The notes beneath the pieces are model-generated. The model made no database searches. It had not been told where the DNA came from and saw only the letters and a list, made by a program, of their open reading frames with translations. Below are positions 43,422-53,068 of a stretch of DNA of 64,000 bases, piece after piece. The position numbers and the translations under genes are program-made. Position 1 is the first letter of the stretch. Each line of letters starts with the position of its first letter. Source of the stretch: Streptomyces sp. NBC_00190 (lineage in GTDB: Bacteria > Actinomycetota > Actinomycetes > Streptomycetales > Streptomycetaceae); the NCBI RefSeq assembly GCF_036203305.1, contig NZ_CP108131.1:5580001-5644000 (forward strand), read 5' to 3'.

Positions 43422-44996
43422 GTGTTCGATACGCTCTCCGACCGCTTGGCGAATACCTTCAAGGGCCTGCGCGGCAAAGGCCGGCTGTCCGAGGCTGACA
43501 TCGACGCAGCGGCCCGGGAAATCCGTATCGCCCTCCTCGAGGCCGACGTCGCCCTCCCGGTCGTCCGCTCCTTCATCGCGAACGTCAAGGAGAGGGCCCG
43601 CGGCGAGGAGGTCAGCAAGGCGCTGAACCCCGGCCAGCAGGTCCTCAAGATCGTCAACGACGAGCTGGTGACGATCCTCGGCGGCGAGACGCGGCGGCTG
43701 CGCTTCGCCAAGACCGCCCCCACCGTGATCATGCTGGCCGGTCTCCAGGGTGCCGGTAAGACCACCCTCGCCGGAAAGCTCGGCCTCTGGCTCAAGGGGC
43801 AGGGCCACACCCCGCTCCTCGTCGCGTGCGACCTCCAGCGCCCCAACGCCGTCAACCAGCTCTCCGTCGTCGCCGACCGCGCGGGCGTCGCCTTCTACGG
43901 GCCCCAGCCCGGCAACGGCGTCGGTGACCCGGTCCAGGTCGCGAAGGACTCCGTCGAGTACGCGCGGACCAAGCAGCACGACATCGTCATCGTCGACACC
44001 GCCGGCCGCCTCGGCATCGACGCCGAGCTGATGCAGCAGGCCGCGGACATCCGCGACGCCGTCAGCCCCGACGAGATCCTGTTCGTCGTCGACGCCATGA
44101 TCGGCCAGGACGCGGTCAACACCGCCGAGGCCTTCCGCGACGGCGTCGGCTTCGACGGCGTCGTGCTCTCGAAGCTCGACGGCGACGCCCGGGGCGGTGC
44201 CGCGCTCTCCATCGCGCACGTCACCGGCAAGCAGATCATGTTCGCCTCGAACGGCGAGAAGCTCGACGAGTTCGACGCCTTCCACCCGGACCGCATGGCG
44301 GGCCGGATCCTCGACATGGGTGACATGCTCACCCTCATCGAGCAGGCCGAGAAGACCTTCTCGCAGGCCGAGGCCGAGAAGATGGCGGCCAAGCTCGCCA
44401 AGGGCCCCAAGGAGTTCACGCTCGACGACTTCCTGGCCCAGATGGAGCAGGTCCGGAAGATGGGCTCCATCTCCAAGCTCCTCGGCATGCTCCCCGGCAT
44501 GGGTCAGATCAAGGACCAGATCAACAACATCGACGAGCGCGACGTGGACCGCACCGCCGCGATCATCAAGTCGATGACCCCGGCCGAGCGCCAGGACCCG
44601 ACGATCATCAACGGCTCGCGCCGTGCCCGTATCGCCAAGGGTTCCGGCACCGAGGTCAGCGCCGTCAAGTCGCTCGTGGAGCGGTTCTTCGACGCCCGCA
44701 AGATGATGTCCCGCATGGCTCAGGGCGGCGGCATGCCCGGGATGCCCGGCATCCCCGGGATGGGCGGCGGCCCCGGCCGGCAGAAGAAGCAGGTCAAGCA
44801 GGCCAAGGGCAAGCGCAAGAGCGGGAACCCGATGAAGCGCAAGGAAGAGGAGGCCGCAGCCGCGGCCCGCCGTGAGCAGGGTCCGCAGGCGATCGAGCCC
44901 GCGGCCGGCGGCAGCCCCTTCGGGCTTCCCGCGGGCGGCGGTCAGCCGGGTCAGGACTTCGACCTGCCGGACGAGTTCAAGAAGTTCATGAAGTAG
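43422..44996 (+). CDS. ffh: Signal recognition particle protein Ffh
   Basis: The SRP54 homologue that binds signal sequences and 4.5S RNA. It has 524 residues. The N and G domains contain LAGLQGAGKTTLAGKLG, DLQRPNAV, IVDTAGRLG and SKLDGDARGG. The methionine-rich M domain follows (AKMGSISKLLGMLPGMGQ region, near 345-440), then a Gly/Pro- and Lys-rich tail typical of actinobacteria. TACCCT about 45 bases upstream is a possible -10 box. A strong terminator follows. Confidence 0.96.
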   Translation: MFDTLSDRLANTFKGLRGKGRLSEADIDAAAREIRIALLEADVALPVVRSFIANVKERARGEEVSKALNPGQQVLKIVNDELVTILGGETRRLRFAKTAPTVIMLAGLQGAGKTTLAGKLGLWLKGQGHTPLLVACDLQRPNAVNQLSVVADRAGVAFYGPQPGNGVGDPVQVAKDSVEYARTKQHDIVIVDTAGRLGIDAELMQQAADIRDAVSPDEILFVVDAMIGQDAVNTAEAFRDGVGFDGVVLSKLDGDARGGAALSIAHVTGKQIMFASNGEKLDEFDAFHPDRMAGRILDMGDMLTLIEQAEKTFSQAEAEKMAAKLAKGPKEFTLDDFLAQMEQVRKMGSISKLLGMLPGMGQIKDQINNIDERDVDRTAAIIKSMTPAERQDPTIINGSRRARIAKGSGTEVSAVKSLVERFFDARKMMSRMAQGGGMPGMPGIPGMGGGPGRQKKQVKQAKGKRKSGNPMKRKEEEAAAAARREQGPQAIEPAAGGSPFGLPAGGGQPGQDFDLPDEFKKFMK

Positions 44997-45020
44997 TACG
45001 CACGCGGGTACGCGAGCGTG

Positions 45021-45050
45021 GGCCCCGGCTGTGTTCACACAGCCGGGGCC
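45021..45050 (+). terminator. Terminator after ffh
   Basis: A perfect 13-bp stem (45021-45033 with 45038-45050) around TTCA, followed by TTCTGT, 25 bases after the stop. Confidence 0.85.
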
Positions 45051-45123
45051 TTCTGTATCTGCGGGGGCAGTGGTCGGGTTTGTCGCTTATGGTCGGCCGG
45101 GAGGACGGCAGAAGGAGACGCCC

Positions 45124-47061
45124 GTGCCCAGCCCCAGCCCCGTACCGCCGCGCGACCGGGCCGACACGCCCTGGCGCTCGGAGGGCGCACCGCCCGCCCC
45201 CGCGCCGAAGAAGAGGATGCCGGGCGGCTGGCGGTGGCTGATCCTCGCCGCCCTGATCGTCTACCTGATCACCAACCTGGTGCTGTCCTTCTTCAACGAG
45301 GGCGACGAGCCGACGATCTCGTACACCGAATTCAGCAAGCAGGTCGCGAACGGAAACGTCTCGAAGATCTACTCCAAGGGCGACGCCATCCAGGGAGAGC
45401 TGAAGACCAAGCAGCCGCTGCCCGAGGGGGACAAGGGCGACTACACCAAGTTCGTCAGCCAGCGGCCGGCCTTCGCCGATGACAACCTGTGGGCCGAGCT
45501 CACCAAGCAGAACGTGACCGTGACGGCCTCTCCGGTCGTCCTGCAGCGCAGTTTCCTGGCCAACCTGCTGCTTTCCCTCGCCCCCATGCTGCTGCTGGTC
45601 GCGCTGTGGATCTTCTTCTCCCGCCGCATGAGCGCCCGGATGGGCGGCATGGGCGCGCTGGGCCGCAAGGCCCCGCCCAAGCCGGTGGAGCTGGTGGAGG
45701 GCGCCACGCGCACCACCTTCGAGGACGTGGCCGGCATCGACGAGGTCGCGGGGGAGCTGAACGACGTCGTCGACTTCCTCAAGAACCCGCAGGACTACCG
45801 GAGGATGGGCGCCAGGATGCCGGGCGGGGTCCTGCTGTCCGGACCGCCCGGCACCGGCAAGACCCTGCTGGCACGGGCGGTCGCGGGCGAGGCCGGGGTC
45901 CCGTTCTTCTCCGCCTCCGCCTCCGAGTTCATCGAGATGATCGTCGGCGTGGGAGCCTCCCGGGTCCGCGAACTGTTCGCGGAGGCGCGCAAAGTGGCCC
46001 CCGCGATCATCTTCATCGACGAGATCGACACCATCGGCCGCGTACGGGGCGGCGGTGCGACGATGGGCGGCCACGACGAGCGCGAGCAGACCCTGAACCA
46101 GATCCTCACCGAGATGGACGGCTTCTCGGGTTCGGAGGGCGTGGTCGTCCTGGCCGCCACCAACCGGGCGGACGTCCTGGACCCCGCGCTGACCCGCCCG
46201 GGCCGCTTCGACCGCACGGTGGTCGTCTCCCCGCCCGACCGGGGCGGCCGCGAGGCCATCCTGCGCATCCACACGCGGGACATCCCGCTCGCCGCGAGCG
46301 TCGACCTGGCCCAGGTGGCCCGTACCACCCCCGGAATGACCGGCGCCGAACTGGCCAACCTGGCCAACGAGGCCGCGCTGCTGGCCGTCAAACGCCGCCA
46401 GGACCAGGTCACCCAGTCCGATCTCTCCGACGCCCTGGAGAAGGTCCAGCTCGGCGCGGAACGGTCCCTGGTCATGCCGCTGGAGGAGCGCCGCCGTACG
46501 GCCTACCACGAGAGCGGCCACGCCCTGCTGGGCATGCTCCAGCCCGGCGCCGACCCGGTGCGCAAGATCACCATCGTCCCCCGGGGCCGCGCGCTCGGCG
46601 TCACCCTCTCGACCCCGGACGCGGACCGGTACGCGTACACCGAGGAGTACCTCCGCGGCCGCATCATCGGCGCGCTGGGCGGCATGGCGGCCGAGCACAT
46701 CGTCTACGACGTGATCACCACGGGCGCGGAGAACGACCTCGAACAGGTCACCAACATCGTCCGCGGCATGGTCGGCCGCTGGGGCATGAGCGAGCGCGTC
46801 GGCAAGCTCACCGCCATCCCCACCGACGGCCAGGGCCCGTACGGCCTGTCCGCGGCCCCCGCCACCCTCGACGTGGTCGACCACGAGATGCGGCGGATCG
46901 TGGACGAGTGCTACGAGGAGGCCTGCCGGCTGCTGCGCGAGCACCGGCTGAAGCTCGACGCCCTGGCCGAGGCCCTGCTCGCCGCCGAGACCCTGGACGA
47001 AGCGGCCGCCTACGCCGCCGCCGGGATCCCGCGCCTGACGAAGGGCCACGGCGCGGACTGA
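45124..47061 (+). CDS. ftsH: ATP-dependent zinc metalloprotease FtsH-type
   Basis: A membrane AAA+ protease of 645 residues. Two membrane segments ([20 protein letters not shown] near 38-57 and [21 protein letters not shown] near 145-165) flank an extracytoplasmic part. The AAA domain has Walker A GPPGTGKT at 240-247 and Walker B FIDEID. The zinc motif HESGH begins at H462. The GTG start has AAGGAGA 6 bases upstream. It lacks the long acidic tail of the main actinobacterial FtsH and is probably a paralogue; the principal copy normally lies elsewhere in Streptomyces. Confidence 0.93.
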   Translation: MPSPSPVPPRDRADTPWRSEGAPPAPAPKKRMPGGWRWLILAALIVYLITNLVLSFFNEGDEPTISYTEFSKQVANGNVSKIYSKGDAIQGELKTKQPLPEGDKGDYTKFVSQRPAFADDNLWAELTKQNVTVTASPVVLQRSFLANLLLSLAPMLLLVALWIFFSRRMSARMGGMGALGRKAPPKPVELVEGATRTTFEDVAGIDEVAGELNDVVDFLKNPQDYRRMGARMPGGVLLSGPPGTGKTLLARAVAGEAGVPFFSASASEFIEMIVGVGASRVRELFAEARKVAPAIIFIDEIDTIGRVRGGGATMGGHDEREQTLNQILTEMDGFSGSEGVVVLAATNRADVLDPALTRPGRFDRTVVVSPPDRGGREAILRIHTRDIPLAASVDLAQVARTTPGMTGAELANLANEAALLAVKRRQDQVTQSDLSDALEKVQLGAERSLVMPLEERRRTAYHESGHALLGMLQPGADPVRKITIVPRGRALGVTLSTPDADRYAYTEEYLRGRIIGALGGMAAEHIVYDVITTGAENDLEQVTNIVRGMVGRWGMSERVGKLTAIPTDGQGPYGLSAAPATLDVVDHEMRRIVDECYEEACRLLREHRLKLDALAEALLAAETLDEAAAYAAAGIPRLTKGHGAD

Positions 47062-47073
47062 AGGGGCCGCCGC

Positions 47074-47760
47074 TCACACCACCCGGGCGATCACGTACCG
47101 GAAGATGTTCGGCAGCCACACCGCTCCGTCGGATCGCTCGAACGGGTGAAGGGCCTCGGCGAGCTCCTTCTCCGCGAGCGCGGGATCGGCCGCGCCGTCG
47201 AAGAGCCCCGTCGACAGCAGCCCGCGCACGGCGCTGTCCACATCCGCGTACCCGAAGGGGCAGAACACCCGACCCGACCCGTCCGGCCGCAGCCCGGCCC
47301 GCTCCACGAGCGCGTCCAGGTCCCGGGGCGCGGGCCCGCCGCCCAGGACCGCCGGCACCGTGCACCGTTCCGCCGGACCCCAGTCGGCCAGCACCACTGC
47401 CCCGCCGCGCCGGACCGCGGGCAGCGCCCGGGCCAGCGCCGCCGGGGCCGGCGAGAAGGCCAGCAGGGCGTCGTACGGGCGCGGCGCCGCCGACGGCTCC
47501 GGGGGAGCCGCGAGCACCTCCAGCAGCCGCTCACGGGCCAGCGCCCGCAGTGCCGGATCCGCCTCCACCCCCGTGGCCACGGCTCCCCGCCCGGCAGCGA
47601 GCAGCAGGGGCAGCCCGGCCCCGCAGCCGAGGTCCAGCAGCCGGTCCCCCGGCCCGATCTCCAGCCGGTCGTAGACCGCCTCGTACAGCGGTACCAGCAT
47701 CCGTTCCTGGATCTCCGCCCAGTCCCGGGCGACGAGTGTCGCGGTCGGCATCGGTGTCAT
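47074..47760 (-). CDS. SAM-dependent methyltransferase
   Basis: A class I methyltransferase of about 228 residues. Motif I is LLDLGCGAGLPLLLAAG, and motif II-like acidic residues follow in TGVEADPALRALARERL. The substrate is unknown; the fold suits small molecules. The ATG at 47760 has CAGGAG about 11 bases upstream; nearby in-frame starts at 47751 and further upstream are possible. It is convergent with ftsH (12 bases apart) and divergent from proS. Confidence 0.85.
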   Translation of the reverse strand: MTPMPTATLVARDWAEIQERMLVPLYEAVYDRLEIGPGDRLLDLGCGAGLPLLLAAGRGAVATGVEADPALRALARERLLEVLAAPPEPSAAPRPYDALLAFSPAPAALARALPAVRRGGAVVLADWGPAERCTVPAVLGGGPAPRDLDALVERAGLRPDGSGRVFCPFGYADVDSAVRGLLSTGLFDGAADPALAEKELAEALHPFERSDGAVWLPNIFRYVIARVV

Positions 47761-47891
47761 CGAAAGAGCGCTCCTGATTCCATGTCGCCCCCTTGCCCCC
47801 GTTGACAGAGAACTCCCCATCGGCCCCCGCGTCCAGAGGAGCGTGCCACCCGATTCACGCATCGAGCGCCGGGCGCCGTACCATTCGCGCC

Positions 47892-49304
47892 ATGGCAAAG
47901 GCACCCGTTCTCACCCCGCAGGCGGAGGATTTCCCCCGCTGGTACCAGGATCTGATCAACAAGGCCGAGCTGGCCGACAACGGTCCGGTCCGCGGCACCA
48001 TGGTCATCCGACCGTACGGCTACGGCCTGTGGGAGCGGATGCAGCAGGAGATGGACGCGCGCATCAAGGACGCGGGCGCCCAGAACGCGTACTTCCCGCT
48101 GTTCATCCCGCAGTCGTACCTGACGAAGGAAGCCGAGCACGTCGAGGGCTTCGCCCCCGAGCTCGCGGTCGTCACGCACGGCGGCGGCAAGGAGCTGGAA
48201 GAGCCGGTCGTCGTCCGGCCCACCTCCGAGACGATCATCAACGACTACTTCTCCAAGTGGGTCCAGAGCTACCGCGACCTGCCCCTGCTGATCAACCAGT
48301 GGGCCAACGTGGTCCGCTGGGAGATGCGCCCGCGCGTCTTCCTCCGCACGAGCGAGTTCCTGTGGCAGGAGGGCCACACGGCCCACGCCACCTACGAGGA
48401 CGCCCGTGACTACGCCGCCCGCATCCACACGGACGTGTACGGCGACTTCATGACGAACGTGCTCGGCATCGACGTCGTGCTCGGCCGCAAGACCGCCAAG
48501 GAGCGCTTCGCCGGCGCCATCAACACCCTCACGCTCGAAGGCATGATGGGCGACGGCAAGGCCCTGCAGCTGGGCACGAGCCACGAGCTGGGCACCAACT
48601 TCGCCAAGGCCTTCAACACGCAGTACCTGTCGAAGGAAGGCAAGCAGGAGCTCGTCTGGCAGACCTCGTGGGGCGTCTCGACCCGCATGGTCGGCGGCCT
48701 GATCATGTCCCACGGCGACGACAACGGCCTGCGGGTCCCGCCGCGCCTGGCCCACGTCCAGGTCGTCGTCATGGCGATCAAGGGCGACGAGGCCGTGGCC
48801 AAGGTCCGCGAGCTGGGCGCCCAGCTGAAGGCCGCCGGCATCCGGGTGCAGGTCGACGACCGCGTCGACACCCCCTTCGGCCGCCGCGCCGTGGACTGGG
48901 AGCTCAAGGGCGTACCGGTCCGCATCGAGATCGGCCCCCGCGACCTGGAGGCCGGCACCGCGATGCTGGCCCGCCGGATCCCGGGCGGGAAGACCCCCGT
49001 GCAGATCGACGCGCTCGCCGACCTGCTGCCCAAGGTGCTCGACGAGGACCAGGCGCAGCTGCTGCGCGAGTCCCGCGAGCGCCGTGAGGCCCGTACCTCG
49101 GACGTCTCGACCATCGAGGAGGCCGCCGAGGCCGCCATCGCCGGCGGCTGGGCGCGGATCCCGTGGGCGGACCTCGGTCCGGAGGGCGAGGCGAAGCTGG
49201 CCGAGCAGGCCGTCTCCGTGCGCTGCCTGATCGCCGCCGACGGGTCGGTTCCGGAGGCGGACGACGCCCCCGGTACCCTCGCGATCGTCGCGCGCTCCTA
49301 CTGA
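47892..49304 (+). CDS. proS: Prolyl-tRNA synthetase, archaeal/eukaryotic type
   Basis: Charges tRNA-Pro. It has 470 residues, shorter than the ~565-residue bacterial ProRS, because it lacks the editing insertion between class II motifs 2 and 3. The N-terminus is TPQAEDFPRWYQDLINKAEL, motif 1 is around YFPLFIPQSYL, motif 2 is VVRWEMRPRVFLRTSEFLWQEGHTAHAT, and the protein ends in VARSY, the C-terminal tyrosine of the archaeal/eukaryotic class. Streptomyces also carry a bacterial-type ProRS elsewhere as I recall, so this may be a second enzyme. No T-box is visible upstream. Confidence 0.93.
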   Translation: MAKAPVLTPQAEDFPRWYQDLINKAELADNGPVRGTMVIRPYGYGLWERMQQEMDARIKDAGAQNAYFPLFIPQSYLTKEAEHVEGFAPELAVVTHGGGKELEEPVVVRPTSETIINDYFSKWVQSYRDLPLLINQWANVVRWEMRPRVFLRTSEFLWQEGHTAHATYEDARDYAARIHTDVYGDFMTNVLGIDVVLGRKTAKERFAGAINTLTLEGMMGDGKALQLGTSHELGTNFAKAFNTQYLSKEGKQELVWQTSWGVSTRMVGGLIMSHGDDNGLRVPPRLAHVQVVVMAIKGDEAVAKVRELGAQLKAAGIRVQVDDRVDTPFGRRAVDWELKGVPVRIEIGPRDLEAGTAMLARRIPGGKTPVQIDALADLLPKVLDEDQAQLLRESRERREARTSDVSTIEEAAEAAIAGGWARIPWADLGPEGEAKLAEQAVSVRCLIAADGSVPEADDAPGTLAIVARSY

Positions 49305-49315
49305 TCACTCCTACG

Positions 49316-49347
49316 CCCCGGCGCGCGGCCTGTGCCGTGCGCCGGGG
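49316..49347 (+). terminator. Terminator after proS
   Basis: CCCCGGCGC (49316-49324) pairs with GCGCCGGGG (49339-49347) around 14 bases, 12 bases after the stop. Confidence 0.7.
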
Positions 49348-49502
49348 TTGGTGCTTTCCCGTCGACGTTACGTACCGACTCATCCTGAGATCGACGCACC
49401 CGTCCTCGTCGGGACGCATGAGTGTGAACTGACTGGTACGTGCAAAAAATTTGGAATGGCCCGGAATCGGAACACCGGGGCACCTCGGCTCGTTGTCACG
49501 AC

Positions 49503-50099
49503 GTGAGCACGACACCCCCTGTTCTCGCCGCAGAGCTGGCGCAGGCGTGGGCCGATATTCAGCGGTACCACCCCGAGCTGCCTGACCTTGCCGCGCCCGA
49601 GTCCCTGATCGGAGAGTCCTCGTCCGCCTGCGGCGCCGAGCTCTCCTTCGAGCGACTGCTGCACGAGGCAGTCCACGGCATCGCCGCCGCCCGCGGAGTC
49701 CGCGACACCTCGCGCGCCGGCCGCTACCACAACCGCAGATTCCTCGCGATCGCCGAGGAGATGGGTCTGGACCACTCCGAAGAGCCGCACGCCAGCAGCG
49801 GCTTCTCGCTGGTCACGCTCAACCCCGAGGCGAAGCGGCGCTACCGCCCCACGATGGAGCGGCTCCAGCGCGCGCTGAAGGCCCACACGGCCGCCACGGC
49901 CGCGGACACCAAGCGCAGCTTCCGGGGGCCGGCCGCCCGGCACGGCTCCTCCGGCGGCGGCGTGCGCGTCAAGGCGGTCTGCGACTGCGGGCGCAACGTG
50001 CGGGTGGTCCCTTCCGTGCTCGCCCAGGCGCCGATCGTGTGCGGCGGCTGCATGAAGCCGTTCCGCATCCCCGAGGTGGCCATCGCGGCGGCCTCCTGA
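49503..50099 (+). CDS. SprT-like zinc metallopeptidase-domain protein
   Basis: A protein of about 198 residues. LLHEAVHG carries an HExxH motif (H54, E55, H58), and GRYHNRRFLAIAEEMGL downstream matches the third-ligand region of SprT/Spartan proteins. The C-terminus has a zinc ribbon (CDCGRNVRV...IVCGGCMKPF). This layout resembles bacterial SprT, for which a role in DNA-protein crosslink repair is only suggested by analogy. The GTG at 49503 starts the conserved-looking part; an upstream GTG at 49440 is possible. Neither has a clear ribosome binding site. Confidence 0.7.
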   Translation: MSTTPPVLAAELAQAWADIQRYHPELPDLAAPESLIGESSSACGAELSFERLLHEAVHGIAAARGVRDTSRAGRYHNRRFLAIAEEMGLDHSEEPHASSGFSLVTLNPEAKRRYRPTMERLQRALKAHTAATAADTKRSFRGPAARHGSSGGGVRVKAVCDCGRNVRVVPSVLAQAPIVCGGCMKPFRIPEVAIAAAS

Positions 50100-50189
50100 C
50101 CGTGGGGCCGGCCCGCCCAAGGCACCCCGGCGGGCCGCGCCGCGCCACTGCGGCGGCGACCGGAGCCGCGGCCGCGCTCAGCCGCGCCC

Positions 50190-50219
50190 GCAGGGCGGGG
50201 TGCATCCACCCCGCCCTGC
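50190..50219 (+). terminator. Terminator after the SprT-like gene
   Basis: A perfect 13-bp stem (50190-50202 with 50207-50219) around CATC. The CACAAT-containing promoter region of rpsP starts about 20 bases later. Confidence 0.75.
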
Positions 50220-50380
50220 TGAGCGCGCCGCAGGCGTATGGCACAATGGCTAGCTGTACTCGACAGTCGCATAGGACCCCTCTCTCCTCCGGCTGACGCG
50301 TCCATCGGGCACCCGAGTACCGCAACCCCACGTGGCATCTCATGTGCCCAACCACGTCAAGTTCAGGAGACACCACTCCA

Positions 50381-50821
50381 GTGGCAGTCAAGATCAAGCT
50401 CAAGCGCCTCGGCAAGATTCGCCAGCCGCACTACCGCATCGTCGTCGCCGACGCCCGCACCCGCCGGGATGGTCGCGCGATCGAGGAGATCGGTATCTAC
50501 CACCCGACCTACAACCCGTCGCGCATCGAGGTCAACGCCGAGCGTGCGCAGTACTGGCTGTCCGTCGGCGCCCAGCCCACCGAGGCTGTGCTCGCCATCC
50601 TGAAGCTGACCGGTGACTGGCAGGCCCACAAGGGTCTCCCCGCCCCCGCGCCGCTCCTGCAGCCGGAGACGAAGGAGAGCAAGCGTCGCTCCTTCGACGA
50701 GTTCGCCAAGGCCCTCGAGGGCATCGGCGAGGGCAAGGGCGAGGCCATCACGCAGAAGGCCAAGAAGGCCGACAAGAAGGCGGACGAGGCTGAGGCCGCC
50801 GCCGAGTCGACCGAGGCCTGA
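50381..50821 (+). CDS. rpsP: 30S ribosomal protein S16
   Basis: A 146-residue S16: the conserved core ([34 protein letters not shown]) followed by an actinobacterial Lys/Ala/Glu-rich extension. The GTG at 50381 has AGGAGA upstream. It leads the conserved rpsP-khpA-rimM-trmD-rplS group. Confidence 0.96.
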   Translation: MAVKIKLKRLGKIRQPHYRIVVADARTRRDGRAIEEIGIYHPTYNPSRIEVNAERAQYWLSVGAQPTEAVLAILKLTGDWQAHKGLPAPAPLLQPETKESKRRSFDEFAKALEGIGEGKGEAITQKAKKADKKADEAEAAAESTEA

Positions 50822-50823
50822 TC

Positions 50824-51063
50824 ATGCTCGAGGAGGCTCTTGAGCACCTCGTGAAGGGCATTGTGGACAACCCCGACGACGTGCAGGTCGCCTCGCGCAA
50901 CCTGCGCCGCGGGCAGGTGCTCGAGGTCCGGGTCCACCCCGACGACCTCGGCAAGGTGATCGGCCGCAACGGTCGCACCGCACGTGCTCTGCGTACCGTC
51001 GTGGGCGCCATCGGCGGCCGGGGGATCCGCGTCGACCTCGTCGACGTGGACCAGGTCCGCTGA
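50824..51063 (+). CDS. khpA: KH-domain RNA-binding protein KhpA
   Basis: A 79-residue single KH domain with the signature GKVIGRNGRTARALR. KhpA-type proteins bind small RNAs and help ribosome maturation and cell-size control in some bacteria. It is 2 bases after rpsP, its usual place. Confidence 0.93.
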   Translation: MLEEALEHLVKGIVDNPDDVQVASRNLRRGQVLEVRVHPDDLGKVIGRNGRTARALRTVVGAIGGRGIRVDLVDVDQVR

Positions 51064-51094
51064 GACCAGGTCCATTGCAAGAGTGATCACCGGC

Positions 51095-51132
51095 ACGGGC
51101 CGGGGAGGGCATACGTGCCCGCCCCGGCCCGT
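51095..51132 (+). promoter_or_regulatory. Long hairpin between khpA and rimM
   Basis: A 17-bp stem with one A-G mismatch (51095-51111 with 51116-51132) around TACG. It could reduce read-through from rpsP-khpA into rimM-trmD, or protect a processed 3' end. Confidence 0.6.
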
Positions 51133-51158
51133 CGTCGTCTGAACAGGAGAGACACACA

Positions 51159-51719
51159 GTGGAGCTGGTAGTCGCGCGGATCGGCCGCGCCCACGGCATC
51201 AAGGGTGAGGTCACCGTCGAGGTGCGCACCGACGAGCCGGAACTGCGGCTCAGTCCCGGCGCCGTGCTCAAGACGGAACCCGCGTCGGCGGGACCGCTGA
51301 CCGTCGAGACGGGCCGGGTGCACAGCGGCAGGCTGCTGCTCCGCTTCGCGGGCGTCAAGGACCGCACCGGCGCCGAGGCGCTGCGCAACACCCTGCTGAT
51401 CGCGGAGGTGGACCCGGCGGAGCTCCCGGAAGAGGACGACGAGTACTACGACCACCAGCTGATGGACCTGGACGTGGTGCTGGAGGACGGCACCGAGATC
51501 GGCCGGATCACCGAAATCTCCCACCTGCCCTCGCAGGACCTCTTCATCGTCGAGCGGCCGGACGGCTCCGAGGTGATGATCCCCTTCGTCGAGGAGATCG
51601 TCGCCGAGATCGACCTGGAGGAGCAGCGCTGTGTCATCACCCCGCCGCCCGGGCTGATCGACGAGCGCGAAGCGATCATCGACTCGACCCGCGACGAGGA
51701 CTCCGGGGAAGAAGCCTGA
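51159..51719 (+). CDS. rimM: 16S rRNA processing protein RimM
   Basis: A 186-residue ribosome maturation factor for the 30S head, which binds S19. It has the N-terminal barrel ([19 protein letters not shown]) and the PRC-barrel ([36 protein letters not shown]). The GTG start follows AACAGGAGAG. Its stop overlaps the trmD start by one base. Confidence 0.95.
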   Translation: MELVVARIGRAHGIKGEVTVEVRTDEPELRLSPGAVLKTEPASAGPLTVETGRVHSGRLLLRFAGVKDRTGAEALRNTLLIAEVDPAELPEEDDEYYDHQLMDLDVVLEDGTEIGRITEISHLPSQDLFIVERPDGSEVMIPFVEEIVAEIDLEEQRCVITPPPGLIDEREAIIDSTRDEDSGEEA

Positions 51720-52540
51720 TGCGTCTCGACGTCGTCACGATCTTCCCCGAGTACCTGGAGCCGCTGAACGTCTCCCTCGTCGGCAAGGCCCGCGCCCGCG
51801 GCCAGCTCGACGTACACGTCCACGACCTGCGGGACTGGACGTACGACCGGCACAACACCGTCGACGACACCCCGTACGGCGGCGGCCCCGGCATGGTCAT
51901 GAAGACCGAGCCGTGGGGCGCGGCCCTGGACGCGGCGCTGGCCGACGGCTACGAGGCGGGCGCGCACGGGCCCGTCATGGTCGTCCCCACCCCCAGCGGC
52001 CGGCCCTTCACCCAGGAACTGGCCGTCGAGCTCTCCGAGCGGCCCTGGCTGATCTTCACGCCGGCCCGGTACGAGGGCATCGACCGCCGTGTCATGGACG
52101 AGTACGCCACGCGCATGCCGGTGTACGAGGTCTCCATCGGCGACTACGTCCTGGCGGGCGGCGAGGCCGCCGTACTCGTCGTCACCGAGGCCGTGGCCCG
52201 GCTGCTGCCGGGGGTGCTCGGCAACGCCGAATCGCACCGCGACGACTCCTTCGCCCCCGGTGAGATGGCCAATCTGCTGGAGGGGCCCGTCTACACGAAG
52301 CCGCCCGAGTGGCGCGGCCGGGGCATCCCCGAGGTGCTGCTCAGCGGCCACCACGGAAAGATCGCCCGTTGGCGCCGGGACGAGGCCTTCCGCCGGACCG
52401 CGCAGAACCGCCCCGACCTGATCGAGCGCTGTGAGGCCGCGGCCTTCGACAAGAAGGACCGGGAGATCCTCTCCATCCTGGGCTGGAAGCCGTCGGCCGA
52501 CGGCCGATTTTGGCGCAGGCCCCCAGCCGTGGAAGAATAG
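51719..52540 (+). CDS. trmD: tRNA (guanine(37)-N(1))-methyltransferase
   Basis: Methylates G37 next to the anticodon to keep the reading frame. It has 273 residues of the knotted SPOUT fold: [14 protein letters not shown] at the start, [20 protein letters not shown], and the SAM-binding knot [13 protein letters not shown]. It is translationally coupled to rimM (TGATG). Confidence 0.96.
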   Translation: MRLDVVTIFPEYLEPLNVSLVGKARARGQLDVHVHDLRDWTYDRHNTVDDTPYGGGPGMVMKTEPWGAALDAALADGYEAGAHGPVMVVPTPSGRPFTQELAVELSERPWLIFTPARYEGIDRRVMDEYATRMPVYEVSIGDYVLAGGEAAVLVVTEAVARLLPGVLGNAESHRDDSFAPGEMANLLEGPVYTKPPEWRGRGIPEVLLSGHHGKIARWRRDEAFRRTAQNRPDLIERCEAAAFDKKDREILSILGWKPSADGRFWRRPPAVEE

Positions 52541-52557
52541 GCGGCTGCTGTGTGCTC

Positions 52558-52592
52558 GCGGACGCCCCTGCCACAGGGGGATCGTCGTCCGC
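52558..52592 (+). promoter_or_regulatory. Two-tier hairpin in the rplS leader
   Basis: GCGGACG (52558-52564) pairs with CGTCCGC (52586-52592) around an inner CCCCTG-CCA-CAGGGG stem (52565-52579) and a GATCGT bulge. A TTGGCG/AAGAAT promoter-like pair (52510-52515, 52533-52538) lies just before it. Confidence 0.55.
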
Positions 52593-52673
52593 CGGGTTCC
52601 ACGGCTCCCGAATTCTCTACGGAAACCCGCACTGGCGACCTGTGGCGTCATGCGAAGAAAGCAGACGAAGAAC

Positions 52674-53024
52674 ATGTCTCACCTGCTCGATGGCGTCAAC
52701 GCCGCCGCGCTCCGCTCGGACGTCCCGGCCTTCCGCCCGGGTGACACGATCAACGTGCACGTCCGCGTGATCGAGGGCAACCGCTCCCGTATCCAGCAGT
52801 TCAAGGGTGTCGTCATCCGCCGCCAGGGCGCCGGTGTCTCCGAGACCTTCACCGTTCGCAAGGTCTCCTTCAGCGTCGGCGTGGAGCGTACCTTCCCGGT
52901 CCACTCCCCGATCTTCGAGAAGATCGAGCTCGTCACCCGCGGTGACGTGCGCCGTGCCAAGCTGTACTACCTCCGTGAGCTCCGCGGCAAGGCCGCGAAG
53001 ATCAAGGAGAAGCGCGACAACTGA
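52674..53024 (+). CDS. rplS: 50S ribosomal protein L19
   Basis: A 116-residue L19 ([34 protein letters not shown]). It lies at the interface of the ribosomal subunits. The ATG is preceded by a weak ribosome binding site and a 130-base leader with a hairpin, so expression may be partly uncoupled from trmD. The signal peptidase cluster follows. Confidence 0.96.
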   Translation: MSHLLDGVNAAALRSDVPAFRPGDTINVHVRVIEGNRSRIQQFKGVVIRRQGAGVSETFTVRKVSFSVGVERTFPVHSPIFEKIELVTRGDVRRAKLYYLRELRGKAAKIKEKRDN

Positions 53025-53068
53025 GGTCCTCTCCGGGGTCCCGGGGTGGCCGGATAGGCTCGCCCCCG

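Noticed and set aside
47762-47891. T-box leader or TTGACA promoter before proS
   Set aside because: No T-box consensus or stem layout is visible, and the TTGACA at 47802-47807 has no -10 partner at proper spacing.
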